Shown here: one piece after another, positions 18,748 through 26,577 of the stretch
How positions within the stretch are numbered: position 1 is the stretch's first letter
Layout of the letters: every line of letters begins with the position of its first letter
From: Streptomyces cyaneogriseus subsp. noncyanogenus
GTDB taxonomy: Bacteria; Actinomycetota; Actinomycetes; Streptomycetales; Streptomycetaceae
Assembly (NCBI RefSeq): GCF_000931445.1
Contig: NZ_CP010849.1
Span: forward strand, 5,828,001 to 5,892,000
DNA: 64,000 bases
Direction of reading: 5' to 3'
Notes under the pieces: model-generated
Databases searched by the model: none
What the model was told of the DNA's origin: nothing
The model's input: the letters and a program-made list of their open reading frames with translations, nothing else
Position numbers and translations under genes: made by a program

Positions 18748-19029
18748 AGGCCGACGGGCCGGCCCGCCGCCTGGTCCGGGCGATGCGCCGTCTGGTCCGC
18801 GTGTTCCGGACGGTGCGCCGCGGCGGCGGGCGTCCGCCGCCATACGCCCCGCCCGGTCGGCCGTTCCCGCACGCCGCACCCCCGGACCCCCGTACCGCCG
18901 AGCCGACCCCGGTCGCGGGCCCGCACCACCGGCTGCCCCTCGCGACCGGCGCCCGCACCGCGCGCGGCTCTCCTGGCCCGCACCCCCCCACACACACGCC
19001 CTGCGTGTCCCAGCCCGCCGAGGACCGTC

Positions 19030-21036
19030 GTGAACACCACCGCACCCCCCGCACACCGCACCCCTGCCCAGCCGTCGGCCGCTCCCGACGCGAAGCCGTC
19101 CGCGACGACGGGCACACCGCGCGCGGACCTTCCCGGCGAACGGCCGCCGGTCCCGCCCGCGGCCGAGTGGCTTGCCCGGCGAGAAGGCGCGGTGGACACC
19201 GAGCGGCCGAGCGGGGCCGCCGGCGACCTCCTGGAGCACCCGGACCCGTCCGTCGCCGCCCAGGCCGCCGCCGTCGAGAACCTGCTGCGCTGCTGGGCCC
19301 GCGAGGCCGGGCTGCCCGCGCCCCGCGACGGCGTCCTCCGCGTTCCGCTGCCCGTCGGCGGGACGGCCCTGCTCGTCCCCGTGCGCTACTGGTCGCCCAC
19401 GGGCTGGCACCGCTTCGGCCTGCCGTACCCCGCCGACGCCGCCCACCCGGTCCCGCCCACCGACGCGGTCACGCTCGCGGCCCTGCTGGCCGGACAGCTC
19501 GCCGGACAGCACGCCGGGCGGGCCGATCCCGGCGACCGCCCCACGGCCACCGCGCCCGGCACCGCGGGCGCGGACCTCGTGGCGCGCGTCGCCGACTCGG
19601 TGCGCCGCACCACCGTCTTCATCCGCGACCGCCGGCAGCGCCCCGCCGACCCGGCCGACCGCTTCCTCGCCGCCGAGCAGGCCCTCGTCCTCGGGCACCC
19701 GCTGCACCCGGCCCCGAAGAGCCGCGAGGGGTTCTCCGAGAGCGAGGCGGCGCGGTACTCGCCCGAGACGCGCGGCTCCTTCCCCCTGCACTGGCTGGCC
19801 GTCGCACCCTCCGTCCTCGCCACCGACTCCGCCTGGACCGAGCGCGGCCGCCCGGTCGTCGCGCCGCACCTCACCGCCCGCCTCGCCGGACCCGGCCTGG
19901 AGCTCCCCGAGGGGTACGCGGCGCTGCCCGTGCACCCCTGGCAGGCGCGCGAGGTCCGCGACCGCCCGGAGGCGGCGGCGCTGCTGGACGCCGGACTGCT
20001 CCGGGACCTCGGCGCCCACGGTGCCCCCTGGTGCCCCACGTCCTCGGTGCGGACCGTCCACCGGACCGGCGCCCCCGCCATGCTCAAGCTGTCGCTGGGG
20101 GTGGACATCACCAACTCGCGGCGGGAGAACCTCCGCAAGGAACTCCACCGGGGCGTGGAGGTGCACCGCCTGCTGCGCACCGGACTGGGCCGGCTCTGGC
20201 ACGCCGCGCACCCCGGTTTCGACATCGTCCGCGATCCTGCCTGGATCGGGGTCGACGGAGGACGGGGAGAGCCCGTGCCGGGACTCGACGTGGTGATCCG
20301 GCACAATCCGTTCCGCCCCACGGACGACGTGTCCTGCGTCGCCGGACTGGTCGCGCCCCGGCCGCTGTCCTGGGCGGGCGACCCGGCTTCCGCCGGGCAG
20401 CCGCGCGACGCCGCGCCACGGTCACGGCTGGCCCGGGTGGTGGCCCGGCTCGCCCGGCGGACCGGCCGGTCGCGGGGCGCCGTGGCCGCCGAGTGGTTCC
20501 TGCGCTATCTCGAACACGTCGTACGTCCCGTGCTGTGGCTGGACGGAGCGGCGGGGATCGCGCTGGAGGCGCACCAGCAGAACACGCTGCTCCTGCTGGA
20601 CGCCGACGGCTGGCCCGCGGGCGCCCGCTACCGCGACAACCAGGGCTACTACTTCCGCGAGTCCCGGCGTGCGGAGCTCGACGCCCGGCTGCCCGGCATC
20701 GGCGCGGCCAGCGACACGTTCGTCCGCGACGAGATCGCCGACGAACGCTTCGCGTACTACCTCGCGATCAACAACGTGTTCGGGCTGATCGGAGCCTTCG
20801 GGTGCCAGCGCCTCGCCGACGAGCGGCTGCTGCTCGCCGCCTTCCGCCGGTTCCTCGACGGCGCCGCCTCGGGGCCGGGCTCACCGCGGAGCTCGCTGCC
20901 CGCCCTGCTGCTGGACTCACCCGTCCTGCGCTGCAAGGCCAATCTGCTGACCCGCGCCCACGGCCTCGACGAACTGGTCGGCCCGGTCGACACCCAGTCC
21001 GTCTACGTCACCGTCCCCAACCCCCTTCACCCCTGA
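19030..21036 (+). CDS. IucA/IucC-family NRPS-independent siderophore synthetase
   Basis: 668-residue ATP-dependent synthetase that joins a carboxylate to an amine or hydroxylamine during siderophore assembly. The N-terminal ATP-binding region contains HPLHPAPKSREGFSE and the KLSLGVDITNSRREN motif with the phosphate-binding serine and basic residues. The C-terminal FhuF-like part contains EAHQQNTLL and YFRDNQG-like YRDNQGYYFRES. The start is GTG 19030 with GAGG nine bases upstream. Neighbours, an aminotransferase-like protein and an AlcB-type acyltransferase, support a small-molecule hydroxamate or carboxylate siderophore; from memory this corresponds to SCO5799-5801, separate from the desferrioxamine genes. 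Confidence 0.92.
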   Translation: MNTTAPPAHRTPAQPSAAPDAKPSATTGTPRADLPGERPPVPPAAEWLARREGAVDTERPSGAAGDLLEHPDPSVAAQAAAVENLLRCWAREAGLPAPRDGVLRVPLPVGGTALLVPVRYWSPTGWHRFGLPYPADAAHPVPPTDAVTLAALLAGQLAGQHAGRADPGDRPTATAPGTAGADLVARVADSVRRTTVFIRDRRQRPADPADRFLAAEQALVLGHPLHPAPKSREGFSESEAARYSPETRGSFPLHWLAVAPSVLATDSAWTERGRPVVAPHLTARLAGPGLELPEGYAALPVHPWQAREVRDRPEAAALLDAGLLRDLGAHGAPWCPTSSVRTVHRTGAPAMLKLSLGVDITNSRRENLRKELHRGVEVHRLLRTGLGRLWHAAHPGFDIVRDPAWIGVDGGRGEPVPGLDVVIRHNPFRPTDDVSCVAGLVAPRPLSWAGDPASAGQPRDAAPRSRLARVVARLARRTGRSRGAVAAEWFLRYLEHVVRPVLWLDGAAGIALEAHQQNTLLLLDADGWPAGARYRDNQGYYFRESRRAELDARLPGIGAASDTFVRDEIADERFAYYLAINNVFGLIGAFGCQRLADERLLLAAFRRFLDGAASGPGSPRSSLPALLLDSPVLRCKANLLTRAHGLDELVGPVDTQSVYVTVPNPLHP

Positions 21037-21094
21037 GCCTCCGGGGCCCCGCCCGATCCCGTTCCCCGAGACGTCTCCCGAGAGGAGCGACGCC

Positions 21095-21922
21095 GTGCCT
21101 CCCACCGACGCGCGCACCGACGCCGGTACCGTCCCGGCCTCCGACGGCGCCACCGGCACCGATACGGCCCCCCGCGGGGACGCGGAGAAAGCAGGCGATG
21201 CGGGCGGTGCGGGCACAGCGGACGGCGCGGACAACGAGGGCGGCGACGGCGGCGAGGACACCCTGGACCTGCGTCTGCCCGACGCGTTCCTGGAGACCTT
21301 CGCGGACCCGGCGGCGCGGACCCCCGCCGCCGGGTGGCCGGATGCGGGGGACGACCTGCTCGACCGGGTGGCCGCCTGGGGCCCGGCCGTCACCTCCGCA
21401 GGCGTGTTCCACCTCGTCCCCGTCCGCCTCGAACGGGACCTGCCGCTCATCACCCGCTGGATGAACGATCCCGCCGTCGCCGCCTTCTGGCAGCTTCCCG
21501 GACCGCGGCAGGTGACCGAGGACCACCTGCGGGCCCAGCTCGACGGCGACGGCCGCAGCGTGCCCTGCATGGGCGTGCTGAAGGGCACACCGATGAGCTA
21601 CTGGGAGATCTACCGGGCCGACCTCGACCCGCTGGCCCGGCACTATCCCGCCCGGCCGCACGACACCGGGATCCACCTCCTCCTCGGCGACGCCGCCGAC
21701 CGCGGGCGGGGCCTGGGCAGCGTCCTGCTCAGGGCCGTCGCCGACCTCGTGCTCGACCAGCGGCCCCGGTGCGCGCGGGTCGTCGCGGAGCCCGACCTGC
21801 GCAACACCCCCTCCGTCGCCGCCTTCCTCAGCGCCGGCTTCCGGTTCTGCGCCGAGATCGACCTGCCCGGCAAGCGGGCCGCGCTGCTGGTCCGGGACCG
21901 GCACCTGCGCCGCCTGCTGTAG
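21095..21922 (+). CDS. IucB/AlcB-type GNAT acyltransferase
   Basis: 275-residue acyltransferase whose last 180 residues form a GNAT domain of the siderophore (AlcB) group: PVRLERDLPLITRWMNDP, YWEIYRADLDPLARHY, then the acetyl-CoA loop DRGRGLGSVLLRAV and EPDLRNTPSVAAFLSAGF. It should acylate a hydroxylamine or amine precursor for the synthetase encoded 58 bp upstream. The first 95 residues are Ala/Gly/Asp-rich with no domain. The GTG at 21095 has a strong GAGAGGAG site. Confidence 0.88.
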   Translation: MPPTDARTDAGTVPASDGATGTDTAPRGDAEKAGDAGGAGTADGADNEGGDGGEDTLDLRLPDAFLETFADPAARTPAAGWPDAGDDLLDRVAAWGPAVTSAGVFHLVPVRLERDLPLITRWMNDPAVAAFWQLPGPRQVTEDHLRAQLDGDGRSVPCMGVLKGTPMSYWEIYRADLDPLARHYPARPHDTGIHLLLGDAADRGRGLGSVLLRAVADLVLDQRPRCARVVAEPDLRNTPSVAAFLSAGFRFCAEIDLPGKRAALLVRDRHLRRLL

Positions 21923-22125
21923 CGCGGGAACGCCGCACCCCCTCCGGCACACCGCCCGCGCGCCGTTCCGTACCGGGCCGGCACGACGGGGGCGTGCGCC
22001 GCGCCGGCCCGCGCTCCAGGCCCTCAGTACCCGCCCCCCGTACCCAGGAGCCCCACCGTGATCCCGTCCCGCACCGCCGCCTCGGCGCCCCGCTTGTCAG
22101 TCCCGCGCCGTAGGGTGGTCGGGCT

Positions 22126-24102
22126 ATGACGAAGCCCTCACTCCCCGAACTCCTGCACGCCGCCGTCGCCGCCGTCGGCGGCACGGAGCGCCCCGGCCAG
22201 GTGGCCATGGCCGAAGCCGTCGCGGCGGCGATCGACGACGGCTCCCATCTGCTGGTCCAGGCCGGCACCGGTACCGGCAAGTCGCTGGGCTACCTCGTGC
22301 CCGCGCTGGCCCACGGGGACCGGGTCGTGGTGGCGACCGCCACCCTCGCCCTCCAGCGCCAGTTGGTGGAACGCGACCTGCCGCGCACGGTGGAGGCGCT
22401 GCACCCGCTGCTGCGCCGCCGCCCGGAGTTCGCGATGCTCAAGGGCAGGTCCAACTACCTGTGTCTGCACCGCCTCCACGAGGGCGTCCCGCAGGACGAG
22501 GAGGAGGGCCTCTTCGACCAGTTCGAGGCCGCCGCCCCCACCAGCAAGCTGGGCCAGGACCTGCTGCGGCTGCGCGACTGGGCGGACGAGACGGAGAGCG
22601 GCGACCGGGACGATCTCACCCCGGGCGTCTCGGACCGGGCCTGGGCCCAGGTGTCGGTGTCGTCGCGGGAGTGCCTGGGCGCCTCGAAGTGCGCGTACGG
22701 CGCCGAGTGCTTCGCCGAGACGGCCCGCGAGCGCGCCAAACTCGCCGAGGTCGTCGTCACCAACCACGCGCTGCTCGCGATCGACGCCATCGAGGGCGCC
22801 CCGGTCCTCCCGCAGCACGAGGTGCTGATCGTCGACGAGGCGCACGAGCTGGTCTCCCGCGTCACCGGCGTCGCCACCGGCGAGCTCACCCCCGGCCAGG
22901 TCAACCGCGCCGTGCGCCGCGCCGCCAAGCTCGTCAACGAGAAGGCGGCCGACCAGCTCCAGACCGCCGCCGAGGGCTTCGAACGGCTGATGGAGCTGGC
23001 CCTGCCCGGCCGCCTGGAGGAGATCCCGGAGGACCTCGGCTACGCCCTGATGGCGCTGCGCGACGCCTGCCGTACGGTCATCTCCGCCATCGGCGCGACC
23101 CGGGACAAGTCCGTCCAGGACGAGGACGCGGTCCGCAAGCAGGCGCTCGCCTCCGTGGAGACGGTGCACGATGTGGCGGAGCGGATCGTGAACGGCTCGG
23201 AGTGGGACGTCGTCTGGTACGAGCGGCACGACCGCTTCGGCGCCTCCCTGCGCGTCGCGCCCATGTCCGTCTCGGGGCTGCTGCGCGAGAAGCTCTTCGC
23301 GGACCGTTCCGTCGTCCTGACCTCCGCGACGCTGAAGCTGGGCGGCGACTTCAACGGCGTGGGCGCGTCGCTGGGGCTGGCTCCCGAGGGCACCGAGGGC
23401 GAGGACGTCCCGCAGTGGAAGGGCGTCGACGTCGGCTCGCCCTTCGACTACCGCAGGCAGGGCATCCTGTACGTCGCGAAGCATCTGGCGCGCCCGGCCC
23501 GGGACGGCGACCGGGGGGACATGCTGGACGAGCTCACGGAGCTGATCCAGGCGGCCGGCGGGCGCACACTGGGCCTGTTCTCCTCCATGCGGGCGGCCCA
23601 GCTCGCCGCGGAGGAGCTGCGCTCCCGCATCCCCGAGTACCCGATCCTCCTCCAGGGCGAGGAGACGCTGGGCGAGCTGATCAAGAACTTCGCGGCCGAT
23701 CCGAGGACCTGTCTGTTCGGCACGCTCTCGCTCTGGCAGGGCGTGGACGTGCCCGGTCCGAGCTGCCAGCTGGTGGTCATGGACAAGATCCCGTTCCCGC
23801 GTCCGGACGACCCGCTGATGAGCGCCCGCCAGAAGGCGGTGGAGGACGCCGGCGGCAACGGCTTCATGGCGGTCGCCGCCACACACGCGGCCCTGCTGAT
23901 GGCGCAGGGCGCCGGCCGGCTCGTACGGGCGTCGGGGGACCGGGGCGTGGTCGCCGTACTGGACCCGCGGCTGGCCACGGCCCGCTACGGAAGCTTCCTG
24001 AAGGCGTCGCTGCCCGACTTCTGGTACACCACGGACCGCAATCAGGTGCGCAAGTCGCTGGCCGCGATCGACGCGGCGGCGCAGCAGGCGGATCCCTCGT
24101 GA
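22126..24102 (+). CDS. dinG: DinG-family ATP-dependent DNA helicase
   Basis: 658-residue XPD-like 5'-3' superfamily 2 helicase that can unwind D-loops, R-loops and RNA:DNA hybrids. Walker A AGTGTGKS lies at 46-53 and the DEAH box in VDEAHELVSR. Four iron-sulfur cysteines are plausible: YLC near residue 110 and the cluster ECLGASKCAYGAEC near 185-198. C-terminal motifs are GTLSLWQGVDVPG and QGAGRLVRASGD. It is convergent with lexA across a very strong hairpin. No SOS box is visible upstream, so DNA-damage control is not shown here. Confidence 0.92.
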   Translation: MTKPSLPELLHAAVAAVGGTERPGQVAMAEAVAAAIDDGSHLLVQAGTGTGKSLGYLVPALAHGDRVVVATATLALQRQLVERDLPRTVEALHPLLRRRPEFAMLKGRSNYLCLHRLHEGVPQDEEEGLFDQFEAAAPTSKLGQDLLRLRDWADETESGDRDDLTPGVSDRAWAQVSVSSRECLGASKCAYGAECFAETARERAKLAEVVVTNHALLAIDAIEGAPVLPQHEVLIVDEAHELVSRVTGVATGELTPGQVNRAVRRAAKLVNEKAADQLQTAAEGFERLMELALPGRLEEIPEDLGYALMALRDACRTVISAIGATRDKSVQDEDAVRKQALASVETVHDVAERIVNGSEWDVVWYERHDRFGASLRVAPMSVSGLLREKLFADRSVVLTSATLKLGGDFNGVGASLGLAPEGTEGEDVPQWKGVDVGSPFDYRRQGILYVAKHLARPARDGDRGDMLDELTELIQAAGGRTLGLFSSMRAAQLAAEELRSRIPEYPILLQGEETLGELIKNFAADPRTCLFGTLSLWQGVDVPGPSCQLVVMDKIPFPRPDDPLMSARQKAVEDAGGNGFMAVAATHAALLMAQGAGRLVRASGDRGVVAVLDPRLATARYGSFLKASLPDFWYTTDRNQVRKSLAAIDAAAQQADPS

Positions 24103-24113
24103 GCCGCTGAGGA

Positions 24114-24180
24114 AGCCCGGTGATCGCTGTGTGGCCTTCTCGCGGCAGCCGCGAGAAGGCCACACAGCGATCACCGGGCT
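24114..24180. terminator. 32-bp perfect hairpin between dinG and lexA
   Basis: Arms 24114-24145 and 24149-24180 are exact reverse complements over 32 bp with a 3-nt loop (CAG). It starts 11 bp after the dinG stop and lies on the 3' side of both convergent genes. This is far longer than a usual terminator stem. Confidence 0.85.
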
Positions 24181-24216
24181 CTGCCGTCGGGGGTGGGACC
24201 GGGCCCGGACAGCACA

Positions 24217-24250
24217 GGGCCCCGGAACCGGCGCAGGGGTTCCGGGGCCC
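24217..24250 (-). terminator. lexA terminator hairpin
   Basis: 13-bp perfect stem (24217-24229 with 24238-24250) around an 8-nt loop, about 40 bp beyond the lexA stop on the minus strand; a second stop signal next to the 32-bp hairpin. Confidence 0.7.
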
Positions 24251-24291
24251 GGTCAGGGCGGCGGGAGGGAGCGGCCCGCCCGCGGCGGCGC

Positions 24292-25071
24292 TCAGACGCG
24301 GCGCAGGACGGCCACCACCTTGCCGAGGATCGTCGCGTCGTCGCCGGGGATCGGCTCGTAGGCCGAGTTGTGCGGCAGCAGCCAGACGTGCCCGTCCTCC
24401 CGCTTGAAGCGCTTGACGGTGGCCTCACCGTCGAGCATCGCGGCCACGATGTCGCCGTTCTCGGCGACCGGCTGGCGGCGGACCGTGACCCAGTCGCCGT
24501 CGCAGATGGCGGCCTCGATCATCGAGTCACCGACGACCTTCAGGACGAACAGCTCACCGTCGCCGACCAGCTGCCGGGGCAGGGGGAAGACGTCTTCGAC
24601 CGACTCCTCCGCGAGGATCGGGCCACCGGCGGCGATGCGGCCGACCAGCGGCACGTACGAGGCGGCGGGCTTGCCGGCGGTGTCCGTCGGCTGCACGGTG
24701 GCTGCCTGGTCCGAGCCCCGCACCTCGTACGCGCGCGGGCGGTGCGGGTCGCGGCGCAGGAAGCCCTTGCGTTCGAGCGCCATGAGCTGGTGGGCGACCG
24801 AGGACGTGCTGGAGAGACCGACGGCCTGACCGATTTCCCGCATGGACGGCGGGTAGCCGCGCCGCTGCACCGAGTCCCTGATGACTTCGATCACTCGGCG
24901 CTGGCGGTCGGTGAGCCCGGAACTGTCCGCCCGGATGCCTGGAGGTCGGCCCGGCAGGGAGCGCTTGTGCCCCTCGGGATTCGTGGCGTCGTTCATCGCG
25001 TGCACCGGCTCCAGTCGGCCCTGGGAGCGGTCCTGGGCAGTGATGGTGGCGCTGTCTGCGGTGGTGGTCAC
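24292..25071 (-). CDS. lexA: SOS repressor LexA
   Basis: 259-residue SOS repressor. The N-terminal winged helix (about residues 48-115: LTDRQRRVIEVIRD, YPPSMREIGQAVGLSSTSSV) reads the operator. The self-cleavage site Ala-Gly sits in GRIAAGGPI; catalytic Ser is in VVGDSMIEA and Lys in EATVKRFK of the S24 peptidase domain. The GTG at 25071 with GAGAGGGG upstream is chosen, giving the longer N-terminus usual in Streptomyces; ATG 24996 (MNDATNPEG) is an alternative. A SOS box lies 60 bp upstream, so the gene is autoregulated. Confidence 0.93.
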   Translation of the reverse strand: MTTTADSATITAQDRSQGRLEPVHAMNDATNPEGHKRSLPGRPPGIRADSSGLTDRQRRVIEVIRDSVQRRGYPPSMREIGQAVGLSSTSSVAHQLMALERKGFLRRDPHRPRAYEVRGSDQAATVQPTDTAGKPAASYVPLVGRIAAGGPILAEESVEDVFPLPRQLVGDGELFVLKVVGDSMIEAAICDGDWVTVRRQPVAENGDIVAAMLDGEATVKRFKREDGHVWLLPHNSAYEPIPGDDATILGKVVAVLRRV

Positions 25072-25130
25072 GTCGGCCCCTCTCGATGGTCTCCCTGCTG
25101 CACAACGGTAGTTGCTTTCGAAAGGTTGCG

Positions 25131-25146
25131 CCAAACACACGTTCGA
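25131..25146 (-). promoter_or_regulatory. LexA SOS box upstream of lexA
   Basis: On the minus strand TCGAACGTGTGTTTGG fits the actinobacterial SOS box (CGAAC-N4-GTTYG). It lies 60-75 bp before the chosen lexA start, where promoter overlap is expected. Confidence 0.75.
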
Positions 25147-25709
25147 GTGAAAATTTGCGGTTTGCGTGACGTGATCACGTTTCTGGGTGTATGGCCTCCG
25201 CGGGGGCCTGGCGGGCAAAAGGACGCATTGCTGTACCCTTCACCGCCGGGGTGACCACCTCGCGGTGCGCCTCAGTCTGCCATCCGGAACCCTGTCGGTC
25301 AGGCACCGACCCCCATCTCTGCGGGAGTCCTACGCTCCCTCCTCGCGGCACCCACGTCGTCTTCGCATGCGTCGGCGGCGCTGTGCCGTGGCCGCCGGTG
25401 CCGTGGAGGGGCCGGATCCGGGTCTGTGGCGTGTCCGGCCTGTGGGTCCGTTCCCGCTGTGTGGCGGGAGTGGCCGCCGGGGCCGGTGTGATGTGGATCG
25501 CGCGGCGTCCGGGGGACGGGTGTGTGTCCCCTCGGGCCGCTCGCGCGGGCGGGCTCGCGCGCCCGCGCGAGAGCTGTCGTGCGTGGCCGCGCGCGGGCCG
25601 GGCGCGCCGGGTCGTCCCTTGGATGCGGGCGTACGGGGGCGCGCTGCGTGACCGCGCGGATGCGGTCCGACGCGACACGCGCGCCGGACGTGGATGTATG
25701 AGCCAATCC
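25147..25709. other. Long gene-free spacer upstream of nrdR
   Basis: The lexA-nrdR intergenic stretch is about 790 bp in all. In this part I see no gene with Streptomyces-like third-position bias. It holds an all-GC hairpin with a 12-bp perfect stem (25540-25551 with 25560-25571, loop GGCTCGCG) and T/G-rich plus-strand sequence around 25400-25530. It may contain a long nrdR leader, a small RNA, or only promoters; no known riboswitch consensus was recognised. Confidence 0.4.
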
Positions 25710-25753
25710 CCACATCTAGTGGTTGGATTTGCGCTGCGGCCCAGAAGTTGTGG
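25710..25753 (+). promoter_or_regulatory. Paired NrdR boxes upstream of nrdR-nrdJ
   Basis: Box 1 CCACATCTAGTGG (25710-25722) is a clear palindrome; box 2 CCAGAAGTTGTGG (25741-25753) is a degenerate copy. Their centres are 31 bp apart, three helical turns, the known arrangement for the tetrameric NrdR repressor. They lie 110-150 bp before nrdR, so the operon probably represses itself when dATP is high. Confidence 0.72.
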
Positions 25754-25862
25754 TGCCCCCGGTCTTCGGGCCGGTGAGGATCGCCTATGCTTGGGGCTGC
25801 TTCGAGGGGCCCGTGAGGTCTTTCGGGGCTATCGAGTCTGCTGTGAGGAGGGTTGGGAGTTC

Positions 25863-26414
25863 ATGCACTGCCCCTTCTGCAGGCACCCCGACAGCCGCGT
25901 CGTCGACAGTCGTACGACCGACGACGGCACGTCGATCCGCAGGCGCCGTCAGTGCCCTGACTGCTCCCGTCGTTTCACGACCGTGGAGACCTGCTCGCTC
26001 ATGGTGATCAAGCGGTCCGGGGTCACCGAACCCTTCAGCCGCACCAAGATCATCAATGGGGTGCGCAAGGCGTGTCAGGGGCGGCCCGTCACCGAGGACG
26101 CGCTGGCCCAGCTCGGCCAGCGGGTCGAGGAGGCGGTGCGGGCCACCGGCAGTGCCGAGCTGACCACCCACGACGTGGGCCTGGCCATACTCGGCCCGCT
26201 GAAGGAGCTGGACCTCGTCGCCTATCTGCGGTTCGCGTCCGTCTACCGGGCGTTCGACTCGCTGGAGGACTTCGAGGCCGCGATCGCGGAACTCAGGGAA
26301 CAGGCGGAACACCCCGGCGGGGACGGCGAGGGCGCCGGCGCGGGGAGCCAGGAAGACGGCCGCGGGCCGGAGGGGGCCGCACCGGTCCCCGGGCCCGCAG
26401 GCGCCGCCGACTGA
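25863..26414 (+). CDS. nrdR: Ribonucleotide reductase repressor NrdR
   Basis: 183-residue regulator with an N-terminal zinc ribbon (C3, C6, C31, C34 in MHCPFC and CPDC) and an ATP-cone domain (about residues 49-139) that senses ATP/dATP. The last 35 residues are a Gly/Glu/Ala-rich extension. In Streptomyces NrdR controls both the class I nrdABS and the class II nrdJ genes. It is followed 163 bp later by nrdJ, and two NrdR boxes stand upstream. The ATG at 25863 is fixed by the zinc ribbon. Confidence 0.95.
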   Translation: MHCPFCRHPDSRVVDSRTTDDGTSIRRRRQCPDCSRRFTTVETCSLMVIKRSGVTEPFSRTKIINGVRKACQGRPVTEDALAQLGQRVEEAVRATGSAELTTHDVGLAILGPLKELDLVAYLRFASVYRAFDSLEDFEAAIAELREQAEHPGGDGEGAGAGSQEDGRGPEGAAPVPGPAGAAD

Positions 26415-26577
26415 CCGGCGGGCCGGGACCGTACGAGGAGGCGGACCCGGCCGGGCGGCGGCGAGGAAGAAGACCTGTCGCGGGCGAGCGAGAGACGCCC
26501 GCGGCACCAGACAGAACACCGTGCCACGGAACAAACGGGGCACTTCAGGGCGTTTTCGCCCGTACATGGGAGGCGGC

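Noticed and set aside
24120..24180. Transposon end or IS inverted repeat after dinG
   Set aside because: The two arms face each other with a 3-nt loop and no cargo or target duplication; it is a hairpin, not an element.
25191..25650. Cobalamin (B12) riboswitch before nrdR-nrdJ
   Set aside because: A B12-dependent reductase invites one, but I found no B12-box consensus and in Streptomyces the riboswitch belongs to nrdABS, not nrdRJ.
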